Part shown: piece after piece, positions 36,840 through 48,560 of the stretch
How positions within the stretch are numbered: the first letter of the stretch is position 1
How the letters are laid out: each line of letters starts with the position of its first letter
Origin: Epiperipatus broadwayi
Lineage: Eukaryota; Onychophora; Udeonychophora; Euonychophora; Peripatidae
NCBI GenBank assembly: GCA_028023455.1
Contig: JAQFVV010006450.1
Span: 99,501-163,500 of the forward strand
Direction: 5' to 3'
DNA: 64,000 bases
Translations under genes and position numbers: made by a program
The notes under the pieces: generated by a model
The model's database searches: none
Seen by the model: the letters and a program-made list of their open reading frames with translations, nothing else
Told to the model about the DNA's origin: nothing

Positions 36840-38262
36840 TCAGTACAGGTCATCTGTAACTTCTTTAGGATTAAAAACATAATCAAATAATATTGTGTAT
36901 TCTAAAAATACTGATGATATTGCATGATCTATTTTAATTTGATTATAAATGTATATATGTTGTTTTAACCTTACTTTAATATCAACTGTAGTTTTAGTAC
37001 AGTAGATGTAAGAGCAATTTTTTCCCTATCATTTAATCACATAAACAATGTAGGGAAATGGATCAGTTCTATTTTTACTATTATTGATAAATTGGTTTAA
37101 GATAGACCATAAATAAAAACTAACATTGTAGTCATTTTCACATAATTTTTTTTTTTTTTTTATGAATAGAAGGTATATATAAAAAAAGGGTCATCAATGG
37201 TTTATTATATGTAACTTTATTACATTTTAACATATCTTAAAATTGTTTTACATGTTTAAACAATGTGTATTGGGTGTAACATTCATTTATTAAATCAGTA
37301 AAACATTTATCCAGATAATCATTTTTTATCAGATTCTAACTTGTATAAACTATGGTTTTGATATAAATAAGCCTTAAAATCTGCATATTTATATCCTGAA
37401 TATAAAAGTGATTTAGGGCTGATATAATTTATAAAGGTATTGGGCTTATTCTTTATAATTAATCTATTGTGTTATTATGCTTTCTTAACAAATCAAGGTA
37501 ATTTAAATGCATTTTCCATTTTCATGATTGATTAAGCAATTTAAATGTGAAATTTCATTCAATTTTTTGAAAATATCTGACTCTGATGGATTGCAAGTAA
37601 AAACATAATCAATATATTTCACACATATAATTCTATTTTTGGTTATTCAATACTAATTGTACAACTTTTTTTTCAATATTACTTAAGTCAAACTCCAGAT
37701 TACATCACTTATTAAAATTCCTATCATTCACAGTTGTTTTGTTTTATACTATTGTCTATTAAATGAAGCATTGTTTTGATTAATCCAATTGAGAATATTA
37801 ATAATAAAATGTTTCTTTTCTTCTTCAAAATTGTTTTTAAATAATAATTCATGAACAATTTTTATAGATAAACTGCAATCGATTGATATCTACAGATGAT
37901 ATTTTAAAATAGTTGTTCTTAATTTAAAATATTTTTGAAACATTATCATATTCAAAAAATAATTTAATTGTAAATATATTAGATTCCTGTTGATGGCTTT
38001 TTATCCTCCTTTTAATACATGTTAATGTGGGTGTATATACAAGTTTTTGAAAATACTACTAAACCATTATTATAGTAGTTCTGATAACATAGAAATGCCT
38101 CCACCTTCTAGTAAACAATGATACATAGCTAACTAGTAACATACATAAGAGATATATGCTACCGTAACCAGCCTGTTCATTTAATAACATTTTGAAAACA
38201 GTTTTATAGCATCTTCATAATACAAACTTCCAAAATCAATCATTAAATAAACAACTTTTGTA
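36840..38262 (-). mobile_element. Penelope-like element copy with RT and GIY-YIG-like remnants
   Basis: Read on the minus strand with a few frame changes, this resembles a Penelope-like polyprotein. It starts near 38260 with VVYLMIDFGSLYYEDAI, the RT region where Penelope proteins have a D-x-x-x-LY motif. The catalytic region near 37605-37616 reads YIDYVF, where YVDDVF is expected, so one catalytic Asp is lost. LNEISHLNCLINHENGKCI and a VYRK-like stretch follow, then LYKLESDKK and CFTDLINECY. At 36961-37020 CSYIYCTKTTVDIKVRLKQH matches the C-terminal GIY-YIG endonuclease block (CYIGKTT...VRLKQH). Many stops mark it as inactive. The missing N-terminal part is consistent with truncation at the junction with the neighbouring copy. 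Confidence 0.75.
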
Positions 38263-39055
38263 AAATCTTTGATATCAATGTTTGACTTTGCATGTTTATA
38301 TTATGAAGAAATTAAAAACTGGTTTCAAAATGGTAATAAAATCAACTTGAATTTGGTAAATTTACAATTATTCTTTGAATGGATTAGTGTTTTAAAGGTT
38401 GTTCAAATCAACAATGACTATTTTAAAATGGCATCTTTAGATATCAATGAATTTTATGAAGCAGACAGTAGAATATGATTCATCTATGAAAATCTTTCAA
38501 GAATTACTATTTAAGAAGAATATGGGGAAAAAATTATTACTAATGTTATCAACTGGATTAATCAGGATATTTACTGCCCAATTATTAATATTATAAAATA
38601 AAACAACTGTGGCTAGTGGAATTTTCAATAAATTGTGTGTAATTTGCAGTTTGACTGTAAATAATAATGACAAAATTATGAAATCAGTATTGAATGATAT
38701 AATAACATTACGTGTTTGAGATTTTTTGGTGATGTTTCTGAAACTGATTCATACTTAAATTGGTTTATCGAATATGAAAATAAGAAATGCTTTATATACT
38801 TTGATTTCTTAATAAAATTCAATAATCATACATTAAATTATCTTATTAAAATTACACTTTATTACCATTAAGGATGAAATCAATCTTAAATCATTTTTAT
38901 ATCCACATTGTGAATATGCAGGTTTCAAAACTTTTTTATAGCAAAATCATAATCTGTGCAAGTTTGAATCTGATAAAAAAAAGATAATCTTGATAAATGT
39001 ATTGCTGATTTCAAATATAAAAGCTATAATAAATACTCATTATTTTAATAATGTC
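38255..39055 (+). mobile_element. second Penelope-like copy, head to head with the first
   Basis: The plus strand begins with FVKSLISMFDFACLYYEEI, homologous to the start of the minus-strand copy, and then has VQINNDYF, which resembles the Penelope RT block before the PMGSPLSP motif. Near 38722-38855 it carries SETDSYLNWFIEYENKKC and FLIKFNNHT. From 38880 it has FLYPHCEYAGFKTF and LCKFESDKK, matching the FKAYLYQNHSLYKLESDKK part of the first copy. It lacks the GIY-YIG region. The two copies diverge outward from about 38255. Confidence 0.7.
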
Positions 39056-39065
39056 TTTTAAATAA

Positions 39066-39150
39066 ATCTTGTGTTAAGATTTGTAGAGGTCCCTACTGTC
39101 AATTTTCAGGGGCATGGTCTTAAGCTTACAGCCTTAATATATATTACTTT
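39066..39150 (-). repeat. family D fragment
   Basis: TGTAGAGGTCCCTACTGTCA and AAGCTTACAGCCTTA match the family D arms at 34.6 and 35.1 kb. It lies directly after the plus-strand Penelope-like copy. Confidence 0.6.
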
Positions 39151-39454
39151 AATCATGTAAGGCAATTTTATATGTTGAAATATAATAGAAATACTCACTG
39201 ATAATAATCATTGGATAACCCTTTCTTAAATATACTCTGTTGCAATAAAAATGAGAAAAAAAAATATGGAAAAGAATATAGTGTAAGTTTTCATTCACTA
39301 GCTAGATTACAAAAATATTGATCCCAAAGAACATCTTCACATTATATCTTTAATTAAATGTCAGAAATCAAAATGCTCTTACATCTGTTATGGTGACTCT
39401 GAAGTAACCATTAATATAAATTAAAGCAGTATACATAATAAAGGTGAAATAGTT

Positions 39455-39855
39455 TATGTAATACCATTAGTATCACAAGATCACCATTTCTTATGCTTGC
39501 ACATAACTGTCATTAAAACAGGCAAAACTCTCCATACAGTAATGCCACTCAGTGCAAGTCAGAGTAATCAATGGATGCCAGAAGGCTTGTGCATAAAATC
39601 CCTATCTAATGCCTACTCATCCAAGGCTCCTCACTGATGAAAGCCACAAGCTAGAAACTAGTCTGGAGATATTGGATGAATAGGCAATAGATAGGGATTT
39701 TATGCACAAGCCTTCTAATATCCATTGATTATTACATGATCACCATTTCTTATGTATAGAAATACATATAGAGTTTTGCTTGTTTTAATCTATTGATTAT
39801 TCTGGCATGCTCTGAGTGGCACTACTGTATGGAGAGTTTTGCCTGTTTTAATATT
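39455..39855. mobile_element. family A inverted-repeat copy with intact plus-strand ribozyme
   Basis: The left part (39470-39620) is in minus orientation, starting with GATCACCATTTCTTATGCTT and AAACAGGCAAAACTCTCCAT. It then switches at CCAAGGCTCC into the plus-strand ribozyme (39619-39677) and the mirror blocks AGATAGGGATTTTATGCACA and TCCATTGATTATT. A further short inverted piece ends with GTATGGAGAGTTTTGCCTGT near 39850. Confidence 0.75.
39619..39677 (+). ncRNA. hammerhead ribozyme, type I, family A, best plus-strand copy
   Basis: The plus strand has CTGATGA (39634-39640), A-AGC-CACAA-GCT-A (stem II), GAAAC (39654-39658), loop TA and GTC (39661-39663); cleavage is predicted after 39663. 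Stem I pairs 39631-39633 with 39664-39666, and 39628-39629 with 39668-39669, with one C-A mismatch between. An outer helix ATCCAA (39619-39624) pairs with TTGGAT (39672-39677). Internal loops in stem I could provide the tertiary contacts typical of natural hammerheads. Confidence 0.8.
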
Positions 39856-40044
39856 ATTAGTATTTTTAGATCACAAAAGAATATCTTCTCATTGTTTTAA
39901 TTCTATAAAATACAGATGGTTGCACTAAACATAATGACAAAAATTACAAAATTAGAGTCCAATTCATTAATAATATAAAGCTAATGATGAGCAGAAAATG
40001 TAATAATAATCAGTTGAGCGTATTTTGAAACATATGCATTTATA

Positions 40045-41395
40045 TGTCAGCATCATCATCCTTTTCAACCATTATTGATATGTTGCAGAATGAAGGTCTT
40101 TCCAAGTTTAATCCATTGTCTCTGATGTTTAGCCTCTCTTTGACATTTCATACTACCAGACTTCTTTATCTCATCCATTCATCTCACATGTTATCTCTTT
40201 CTATGTTTTTTTACAATTTCTCAAAATCAAGTTTAAGATTTCAACTGACCATCTATTATCATCTCTTTTAGCAATATGTCCAACCCAGCTCCACTTTAAT
40301 CTCAATTTTTTTAATGATGTAAGTAATATCTGTTTTTTTCTCTCAACTATATACTTCATTTCTGATTCCTTCTTTGAAGTGTCTGAAATTCTCTTCTGTT
40401 AATTTCAAGTCTCAGATCCATAAGCAAGAACTGGTGGAACACATTTATTGAAAACCTTAATTTTCAACCTCATAGGCATATTTCCTTTTAATATTAAGTT
40501 ATATCTACCAAAAGCATTCCATACATATTTAATTCTATGGTTAATTTCATCCATTATGTTTTCCATCTATATTTATAATCTGACTAAGGTATTTATAATT
40601 ATTAGCTTCATCTAATTCATCATTAACAATCATTATTTGGAGGGGGGTGATCCATCAAACATTACATTAGTCTTTTTAGTATTTATCTTTGGTTCTACTT
40701 TCTTACTTTTCATCCGATACATCTTACATTTCCTGAAATTCTGAGGCATTATTTACAAAAATGATCACATCATCTATACAACCCAGATGGTTTACCTAAT
40801 TTCCATTTATTTTAACTCCTTTAGCTTTTCATTTTAATCTACAAAATAGTTCTTGTAATACCATTATAAAAGTCTAGGAGATATGGAGTTATCCTGTTTA
40901 CATTCTTCACAATGTTATTGTTGTTATTATAAATATATAATTTAATCATTGCTGTTGCATTCCAATAAATATTCTTCAGAATACAACAATATCCTGGGTC
41001 TATATATTGATAACCCAATTCTTTAATCAATGTAGAATCAAACGGCTTTTCAAAATCTACAATTGCAAAGCACAATGACACTTGTATTCATTGGTATTTC
41101 TATAACTTTTGTTATCCACTGTGGTAAAATTATTTTTAAATTTAGCTTGTTTTTTGGTTAGTTAAAATCCAATGTTCCCTGCAGTAAAGTTGTAATAAAC
41201 TTGGCAAAATTTTTGCATAGAATTCCACACCTTTCTGATGTCATCTCTCTTTTTAATAATAGTTCCATCTTTTCTTCTTTTAGTAGAAATAAGTTTTCTA
41301 TCTATGCCAAGATGTTGTTTTACACTTTTGAGACATATTTTTTTTCTATAGTTTTCCTTGCTAATTCACAATTATATTTACTTTGTATAATTATT
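40045..41395 (-). mobile_element. decayed RTE-type LINE, minus strand
   Basis: This is a relative of the 30.66-32.40 kb element in the opposite direction. The 3' end, with a GATGATGATGC tail and the WSWVGHIAKR-like and RWMDEI regions, is at 40045-40320. The GLINGN and catalytic CIDDVIIF stretch lies near 40750-40775 (FADD in the other copy). SLCFAIVDFEKPFDS is near 41040-41081. The start lies near 41390. Roughly 350 bp coding the RT1-RT2 region are missing near 41205. Several stops and a small insertion (TTATTG run) make it a pseudogene. Confidence 0.8.
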
Positions 41396-41749
41396 AATTC
41401 TTTTTTGTTTTAGTTTACAAAAATATACAACTTTATATTTCTGTTTGATAGTGTTTTGAAAATAATTTTTTTAAAAAATAAGAATATAATTGTTGCCTTT
41501 TGACAAAGGTGTTCAGCACAAAAATGCATTAAGGTTGTATTCTAGTATGTTTGCTCTAAATATACATCAACAATAGAGACTTTAGTATATTAAACTACAG
41601 AATGAAATATACAATAACCTGCATCTATCTACTATGTAGTTTATATATGTCTTTTAGCAAGATCAATGATCACAATAGAATACAATGGTATCACATTAAC
41701 CTGTTATAACTTATGACATAAATTCAGATCCATGCCAGGTAACATGAAT
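41396..41749. other. AT-rich sequence, nothing recognised
   Basis: No gene, RNA or repeat-family signal was recognised. Confidence 0.4.
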
Positions 41750-41855
41750 TTTAATTAAACCACTAAGCATCACATGATCACCATTTCTTATGCTTGCTTA
41801 TAACAATTATTAAAACTCTGGCTTGCACTGAGTGGCACTACTGTATGAATTTTAA
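41750..41855 (-). mobile_element. family A end fragment without ribozyme
   Basis: AACCACTAAGCATCACATGA, TCACCATTTCTTATGCTTGC and ACTGAGTGGCACTACTGTAT match the outer part of family A, here joined to each other by a short internal loss. The hammerhead region is absent. Confidence 0.7.
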
Positions 41856-42479
41856 TTCAGATTCTAATTACACTTAGGATTTTTGTTTCAAGTAAGATAG
41901 ATCGTAACTCTGTTAAATATCTAATATTCATCAGTAAATGAGCATATATATTGTAATGAAATAAAAAGTTGCCCTACAAGTTTTAGACAACATTTTACTA
42001 CTGACATAAAAAAATACTGATAAAATAACTCATTAATACCCTTAAAGTTAGAGTGCCATTTGTAATAGGACAAAATGAGGGTACACTCTTCTTTTAAAAC
42101 ACTACAGATTTGAGATCCATTTGTAACAATTCATATGTAATGAAACCATAATAGAGTGATCCTGTTTAATTATGCACTGCAAATTAAATTTGATTTTGTG
42201 TGTTTATTATTGAAAAAAAAAATTAATTAGTTTTCTTATTAATTATTGTTTAAGAAAAATAAAGTTTTCTTCCATTTTTTTTTGCAAAACATCATCAGAA
42301 GAATATATATTTTTGTATATATTTTTGTGTATATAAGGAATAAAAAAAAATTGCAATCAAGAATGCAACATTGCTGTAAAAGGCATGACTACAGATTTTA
42401 CAAATGGTTATTGTTTAATTTCTATTTTTTCATTGAACCAGTAATTTTATTCGTTTATGTAATGGTAATAATACATATG

Positions 42480-42622
42480 TAATGTGTGAAGTAATTTATT
42501 TATAATTACTTAATTAAAAAGCACTTTACCTAGAACAAAAGTTAATGAAATCTGACTACCTCAGGCCAAAAGTTAAAGTGTTTTCCAATTAAGTAATTAT
42601 AAATGGATAATTTCACACATTA
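42480..42622. mobile_element. 143-bp MITE with about 50-bp inverted repeats
   Basis: TAATGTGTGAA at 42480 and TTCACACATTA ending at 42622 are exact inverted ends. Further in, TATAATTACTTAATTAAAAA pairs with a diverged reverse complement (CAATTAAGTAATTATA). The centre is TACCTCAGGCCAAAAG. Confidence 0.75.
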
Positions 42623-43007
42623 AATACTTCCATCTAGGAACATCCATTAAAAATATTATATTATATATCACATAGTTATTAGATTTTGTATTTTTATTTA
42701 TAACAATTTAATTAGAGGCTGTACTATTACCTTTACATCTAGAATTCTTAATCTTGATAGTCTTCTATCTTTATTATTTATGATGTAATATTAATTATAG
42801 TTTTATATTTATTTCCAGGAACTTTAGTTTCATAAAGACTTTCTGAAAGAATATTTTCATAAAATAACAACTATATTCTGTTTATTGCATTTTTAACATT
42901 GTTCTGTATAAGAATTTTTCTGATAACACTTAAATTTCCGAACAGTTTGATATAAAGCTGTAAAATACAATTGTATGAAATTATTTTTGTTTTCTATATA
43001 AACAATT

Positions 43008-43085
43008 TAGTGCAATGATAGAGTGTCAGACTCTGAAATGTGGAGTCCTAGAATCAGTTCAGTGGCTGGAAATTCCAGCACTCAA
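43008..43085 (+). repeat. weak tRNA-like SINE relic
   Basis: TTAGTGCAATGATAGAGTGT resembles a tRNA D-arm/A-box region, followed by an anticodon-arm-like CAGACTCTGAAATGTGGAGT and a poor B box (ATCAGTTC). No closing acceptor stem is seen. Confidence 0.3.
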
Positions 43086-43533
43086 CTTTCTTCTAATTTT
43101 TTGACTGATAAAGCTATTTAAATATTTAATATGGAATAATCTTATTTTAATGATTTTTATATATAGATACATAATATATTGTAGGGTATTGATTTCAAAC
43201 CTTACATTACAAACCCCAAAGATTTCAGAAGGAAAGAAGGAGAAATAATTTTTGTCTTCTTCTCAACTGACTTTTATTAGTGAAAGAGAACAATATATAT
43301 ATATATTGAATAGTTTAATATGTATATTTAGGAATTAAAGTTTTGAATATATATAAATACTTGTCTGTGGCCATAAACTCTGCAAATCATTTTTTCTAGG
43401 TCTACTCAATACCTTTTTATATTTCACTTATATCTAATAAATTATAATTTTTGTTCGGCTTTAATAATATATTTTTGTATACTTGTCATTGCTAATTTAT
43501 TCTAGGACTTTTTAGTACTTTATAAGGTATTAA

Positions 43534-44691
43534 TCCTTTAGCTGTGTGCACCACTTGATGGCATTGATTATATGTAAAATCACATAAAAATGCCTTTTAA
43601 GTGGCCACAGACATGTAGTTATGTCTAATACACCCAGTATGTTGTATTATACATTGCAGCCTTGTAGGCATTACTTTGTGCTTCACGAATCACTTTATGC
43701 CAATTCTGACACATAACATTTTGCTGCCATCTTATGTGAGGGTGTGTGTCTTTTAAGTGTTTGAAAGTTTTTAGTTTGAATTTTTTTTTTTTTGAAAATG
43801 GAAATCATGCAATTTGACTAAGATGAAATTGTCCCAGAGTTAAGACCATCCTGGAGACAAATCTGAAGGTGACAAACATAGTCCAAAGGTGGTGAGGAAC
43901 ATAATTGGGAGGAAGTCACATGTAAAGTAATGTCTTGACAATAATCTAGCCGAGACCAAAAAAAGCCTTTTAGAAACCACATTGTCCACTTGAAAGATTT
44001 GCCACTATTAGTGGAGCCACAAACAGTTGACAGTAGAAGTTGTCCATTCACATCTGGATATATCCAAGAATGTTGTATTGTATTGGACACAACAGGCTGC
44101 ATGAGCTCTGCCATAACAACTTGGAAGCCAGACTTTGCTGTCAAATGTGGTGGGCCCAGTTTGATTGTTGAGGTCACTTGAAATTTGTTTCATGTTTTCA
44201 TTAATAAAAAAATTAACTACTTTTTATAACTGTTTTTGTATTTATATATATATGTGTGTGTTTCTGTACTATAAAAAAATGTATTTTATAAAGGTAAAAA
44301 AATGTTAAAACAAAAACAATTTGTTTTTTGTTTTAATTAATTAAAAAAAAAACCACTTTTCATTACTGTTTTTGTGTTTGTGTGTGTCAAAAACAATTTG
44401 TTTTTTGTTTTAATTAATAAAAAAAAAAAAAACCACTTTTCATTACTGTTTTTGTGTTTGTGTGTGTCTGGATTATGAAAAAATACTGTTTTAAAAAGAT
44501 AAAATAACATTAAGACAAAAACAATTATAAAAAATAATAAAAATAAGAAATTAAAAAAAAAATACGGTTAAAAAAAAAATTAAAAAACATAATAAAATTA
44601 AGAAATCCAAAAAAAGATGGCTTGGTAATGTTACATTTTATGTCATTTTTCAAAAAAACAATGTCATCAAGTGGTGTGCACATCTAAAGGA
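43534..44691 (+). mobile_element. piggyBac-like element, 1158 bp, TTAA flanks
   Basis: The element is flanked by TTAA at 43530-43533 and 44692-44695. Its terminal inverted repeats are about 33 bp: TCCTTTAG plus GCACCACTTGATG at the left and the reverse complement, CATCAAGTGGTGTGC plus CTAAAGGA, at the right. TTAA target use and YCCTTTAG-like ends are hallmarks of piggyBac. Near 43798 an ATG opens MEIMQF, a stop, then DEIVPELRPSWRQI and another stop, which may be the decayed acidic N-terminus of a transposase. The rest does not encode a recognisable DDD catalytic domain, so this is an internally deleted, non-autonomous copy. Confidence 0.78.
44311..44467. repeat. tandem duplication, about 78-bp unit, inside the piggyBac-like element
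   Basis: The unit begins CAAAAACAATTTGTTTTTTG and ends CTGTTTTTGTGTTTGTGTGT. Two nearly identical copies occur at 44311-44387 and 44388-44467, differing mainly in A-run length. Confidence 0.85.
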
Positions 44692-44699
44692 TTAATACC

Positions 44700-47600
44700 C
44701 TTTATAATCTTTGGCTTTTACAATCATTTGGATTGCTTTCAACAATCACATATTGATTCAATACATATATTTTTCTGTGTCTGTGTTTTAACTAGGAAGC
44801 AAGTTTTATGTACATGGATATATGTGTACTGAAGAGGTAAATCTGTAGTACATATTTAACTTCACTGCCTGATGACATTACATACCTTCAAAGTAGCTTT
44901 GAACCAGTTTATATGTTTATTTGGTCATCTAAGAATGTTAAGCACACACATATATACGTATAACTTCCACCCTGTTTATTTAAGAAATGGTTATGTGTAA
45001 CCAGTTGAATTATTATTTTAGCTTAAGTATATTTTATTTTCAAGCTTGTAAATTCCCTTCACTTAGATAATTGTGTATGTGCGTATATGTATTACAGATA
45101 TAAAAATAAATACAATTAATGTAGAGCTAAAGCAAATGTCAGAAAATTCTAAAAAGTATTATTACAATTTAAAAAAGGTCATTCTCATTTTAACTATTTC
45201 AAGTCAAACCAAAAATCATATTTTAAAGTTATTTGCAATTTTAAAAATACGTTTAAATAATGCTTTCTGGAACGTATTGTTTACATCTTCCAATATTGCT
45301 AAATTTCAAGTATAGGAGGAGCAGAAGTTCTAGGAACGCACTGAAGGAGTTCAAATCACTCTTCTCTCTGGTTTTTGTGTAGAGAGTGGAAACAAAATGG
45401 ACTGTGAGTAAAAGGAATTTGCCTCCCTGATCTTAAATCGCTTTTGTTCTGTCTCCCTGCTATGTCATCGCTACTTGAGAACTGTTATGTTTAATTGTAA
45501 AGAATATTGGAAGATGCCTACCATTATTTTATTAATATTGTGCCTTGCTAAACTTCATATACATTATTATAAGAGGCCACCATAACTACTAAAGGTAATC
45601 TGTTTTGCCAAAGAATGAACTCTTATTCTCCTCACTTCATTTCTTTCCTAAATTTTAATTGTAATCAGAATGTAATCTTTATTTATTTTATAACTGATTA
45701 TAAACTTAATTATCATTAAATTTGTAATTTTCTCTCTTAAGTTTTTAAACTCGTTCTTTGAAATGCTAAGCACAGAATTATGTACTTTAAATCTATCATT
45801 AGCTTTTTAAGTTTCACACTCTAATTATTTTATTCATGTGGCAAAACTTATTTTAAATATATATCTTATTAAATTAGTTTTAGTATGCTAATGTTTTAAT
45901 CTAGCGAACTTATATTATTTCAATAGTCAAACGTAAAATTTCTTACTGAACGCTGTTTGCTCGGTTAAATATTTGAAATATATGCTCAATGGCGGATTGT
46001 TTAAAAATTATATTATGGGATAAGATAAACCTTTTGTTGTTGTCACTATCGATATTTAAATGCATTTTATCTTCTTAAAATAAATTTGATTATTAATATA
46101 TTTTAATAACTATTTATTATTTATATGCCATTAAGAGTTAAATTGCTTATAATATATTGTCGTTTAAAATACTTGGACTTGTTAAATAGGAAATAATATT
46201 TTCCCTCTTCTATATTTGACATCCTAAATTTATTAAAGTTATATGTACGGTGCTGAGTGGGTTATTATTTTATCATGGCATTATGCATGATATTATTGCT
46301 TTATTTAAGCTTAAATTATTTCATTAGTCATTTAAGACTTAAGCCATATTCGCGTTGCTTACTTACGATAGCATTTTAAAGCACTTATATTTTGCTTTAT
46401 CATATTTATCATCCGAACTCCGGATTTTCTTCACGTAACTCGTCTAGGAATGAGGTTTGGTAGAACCGATCTCAGGATAAACATTAGAGTATTAAGGCTA
46501 TGCATATGATGTCAGAGGGCATACCATGGAATCCTTACCACTCATATTTTTGAATACTGCCTTGTGATAAATACAAGAGGAATCATATATGTGATAAAGT
46601 TTTTCAGTCCAAAGGCGGACATCTTCTCCATTTTAAACGCTGTCATTATAGTTAGCACTGCGAGTTCTTTTATGGGTAGTTCTCATATTATTTATAAGAC
46701 ATGGTACAGTGATGTTTGTAAACCACTCATTTTATAATTAGTCAAATATTTTAGGATTGTCACAGTAAAGCTAATTTAGGCTAACCCATTCCTCATTTGT
46801 ACAGGCCCAAATATGCTCATAAATGATAAATTATTAACTATCATATTGAGAGTAAACCTCTCTTAAGAGATGAATTTGTAAATGTCCTTATCATTACTTA
46901 AAGTAATGATCACAGTATTGATAACATTAATTTATTATTATCTATAACTCATTAGCATTCCAAATCAGTTGCTTATATGCAAAGTAATAACCGCATTAAA
47001 TCTGTGCTATGTTTTCTAATGTAAATTAAATTGTTTATATTTATTAAATTATAATGTTTTAATAATTACTCATGCGTTGTGTCTTACTGACTCTCACTCA
47101 TTGAATTCCATTAAATATTTATAATAGTGTTAGTAATATTTAGAAGTTATAACTGATTACTTCAAATAGATATTTATCTCTGGGTTATTCTGTTCTTGCT
47201 CATTCTGGATGGATACTATTTTATAATTCATGTTTCTATTGCAATGCTAGCTGTGTGTAATTCATTTTGAAATTTATAAATTGTCCCTTCACATAAGATT
47301 TTGATTGAGCCAAGATTTGATATTATTTATTTACATTAATTACCCTATAGATCTCGTGTTTCTCTGCTGGGTCTCTGGGACCAGAATGAATAAAATTTCA
47401 TGTTATCATCAGAAGTGTTGTTTATAATGTTATAGTTTTAGAGAAGAGTAAATAGGGCAGAATTCATGATTACTTCTGATCTGTGTATCTCGGGCATGAG
47501 TGGATTTAGGGTACTTTTGCTTAGATTCTAAACCTTGTTAAATGAACATACAATTCTGACTGGTACAGTATATGCATGTGTATGTACAAACACTAAACAT

Positions 47601-48560
47601 TTACAGATATATTTGAAAAGTTTTTAAAATAATTTCATACTTTCTATGTAAAAAGGTTGTCTTTTTATATTATTTAAATCCAACCTTTTTTTAAAGGTAT
47701 TAAAAAAGAGAGAGATGGTCAATTTTAAAAACATTAAGAAAGATTGTCAATTGTAAAGGTTTCAATGTAGTGTTAAAAAATTTGAGAAAGATAAAGTCAA
47801 TTTTAAGATAACTTCAGTGTGAGAAAATTGGGAGTGAGAAAAATACTCATTAGTAAGCAGTTTAAAATTAAAAAGAACTGTTGATTACTTTAGATCACCC
47901 AAAAAATAAGATAAAGATCAAAGAGACTGCAGATCATTTTGGACAACACTAAATAATAAATTTTGAAGAAATATAAAGATCAGAGATTCGTATTGCAGCT
48001 GCACTGATAAGGTATATTTTATGGATAACTAGGTGTCCTATGATGTCATAAAAAACCAGCACATATATATAGTCTGGAAAAAAATATTTAGAGAATTAAT
48101 AAGTCTGATTGCCTTTTGAAATCAACACTTGATTATTATATATAACTTGAAGGATTCTACAGCAAAATGGAGGGCTAAAAAACAATATTTGTTTGGATGG
48201 TCCTACCAACCAATCCAAAGAACTCTATGCATATCTGAAGCTAAATCTAAAAAGCAAATTTAAAAAAAAGTATCCTGTACCTGTTCTCCAGACTAAAGGC
48301 AACTCTGATGAACCTTACTATTGCGTCACCTCATGCTAAATTCAAATAAAAGCACAAAGTAAAATGCTGAAAATATATATATTAAAAGCAGAAAATATCT
48401 ACTTATCTCATAACATGCCCATACACAGAGCAGAAGAAAACAGAAATGAATAACCACCCCAATATTAAATAGTGTCCTTTAAAAAAATGCAGTCTCTGCA
48501 ATAATATCATTATTATCGCAGTAAAACAGAAAAAAAAAATTATAAACCTAAGCTTAAAAT
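44700..48560 (+). other. higher-complexity region with a possible 5' exon at 45310-45403
   Basis: No repeat family is recognised over most of 45300-47560, and CpG is more frequent than in flanking DNA. At 45397 ATG-GAC-T is followed by GTGAGT, a good donor, and preceded by CACTCTTCTCTCTGG, a pyrimidine-rich possible start region. This could be a first exon with only two codons, but no second exon was found. Nothing else is supported. Confidence 0.2.

Noticed and set aside
43818-44177. 119-codon minus-strand frame in the piggyBac-like element
   Set aside because: It is antisense to the transposase direction, with no recognisable domain. Decayed element DNA is the simpler explanation.
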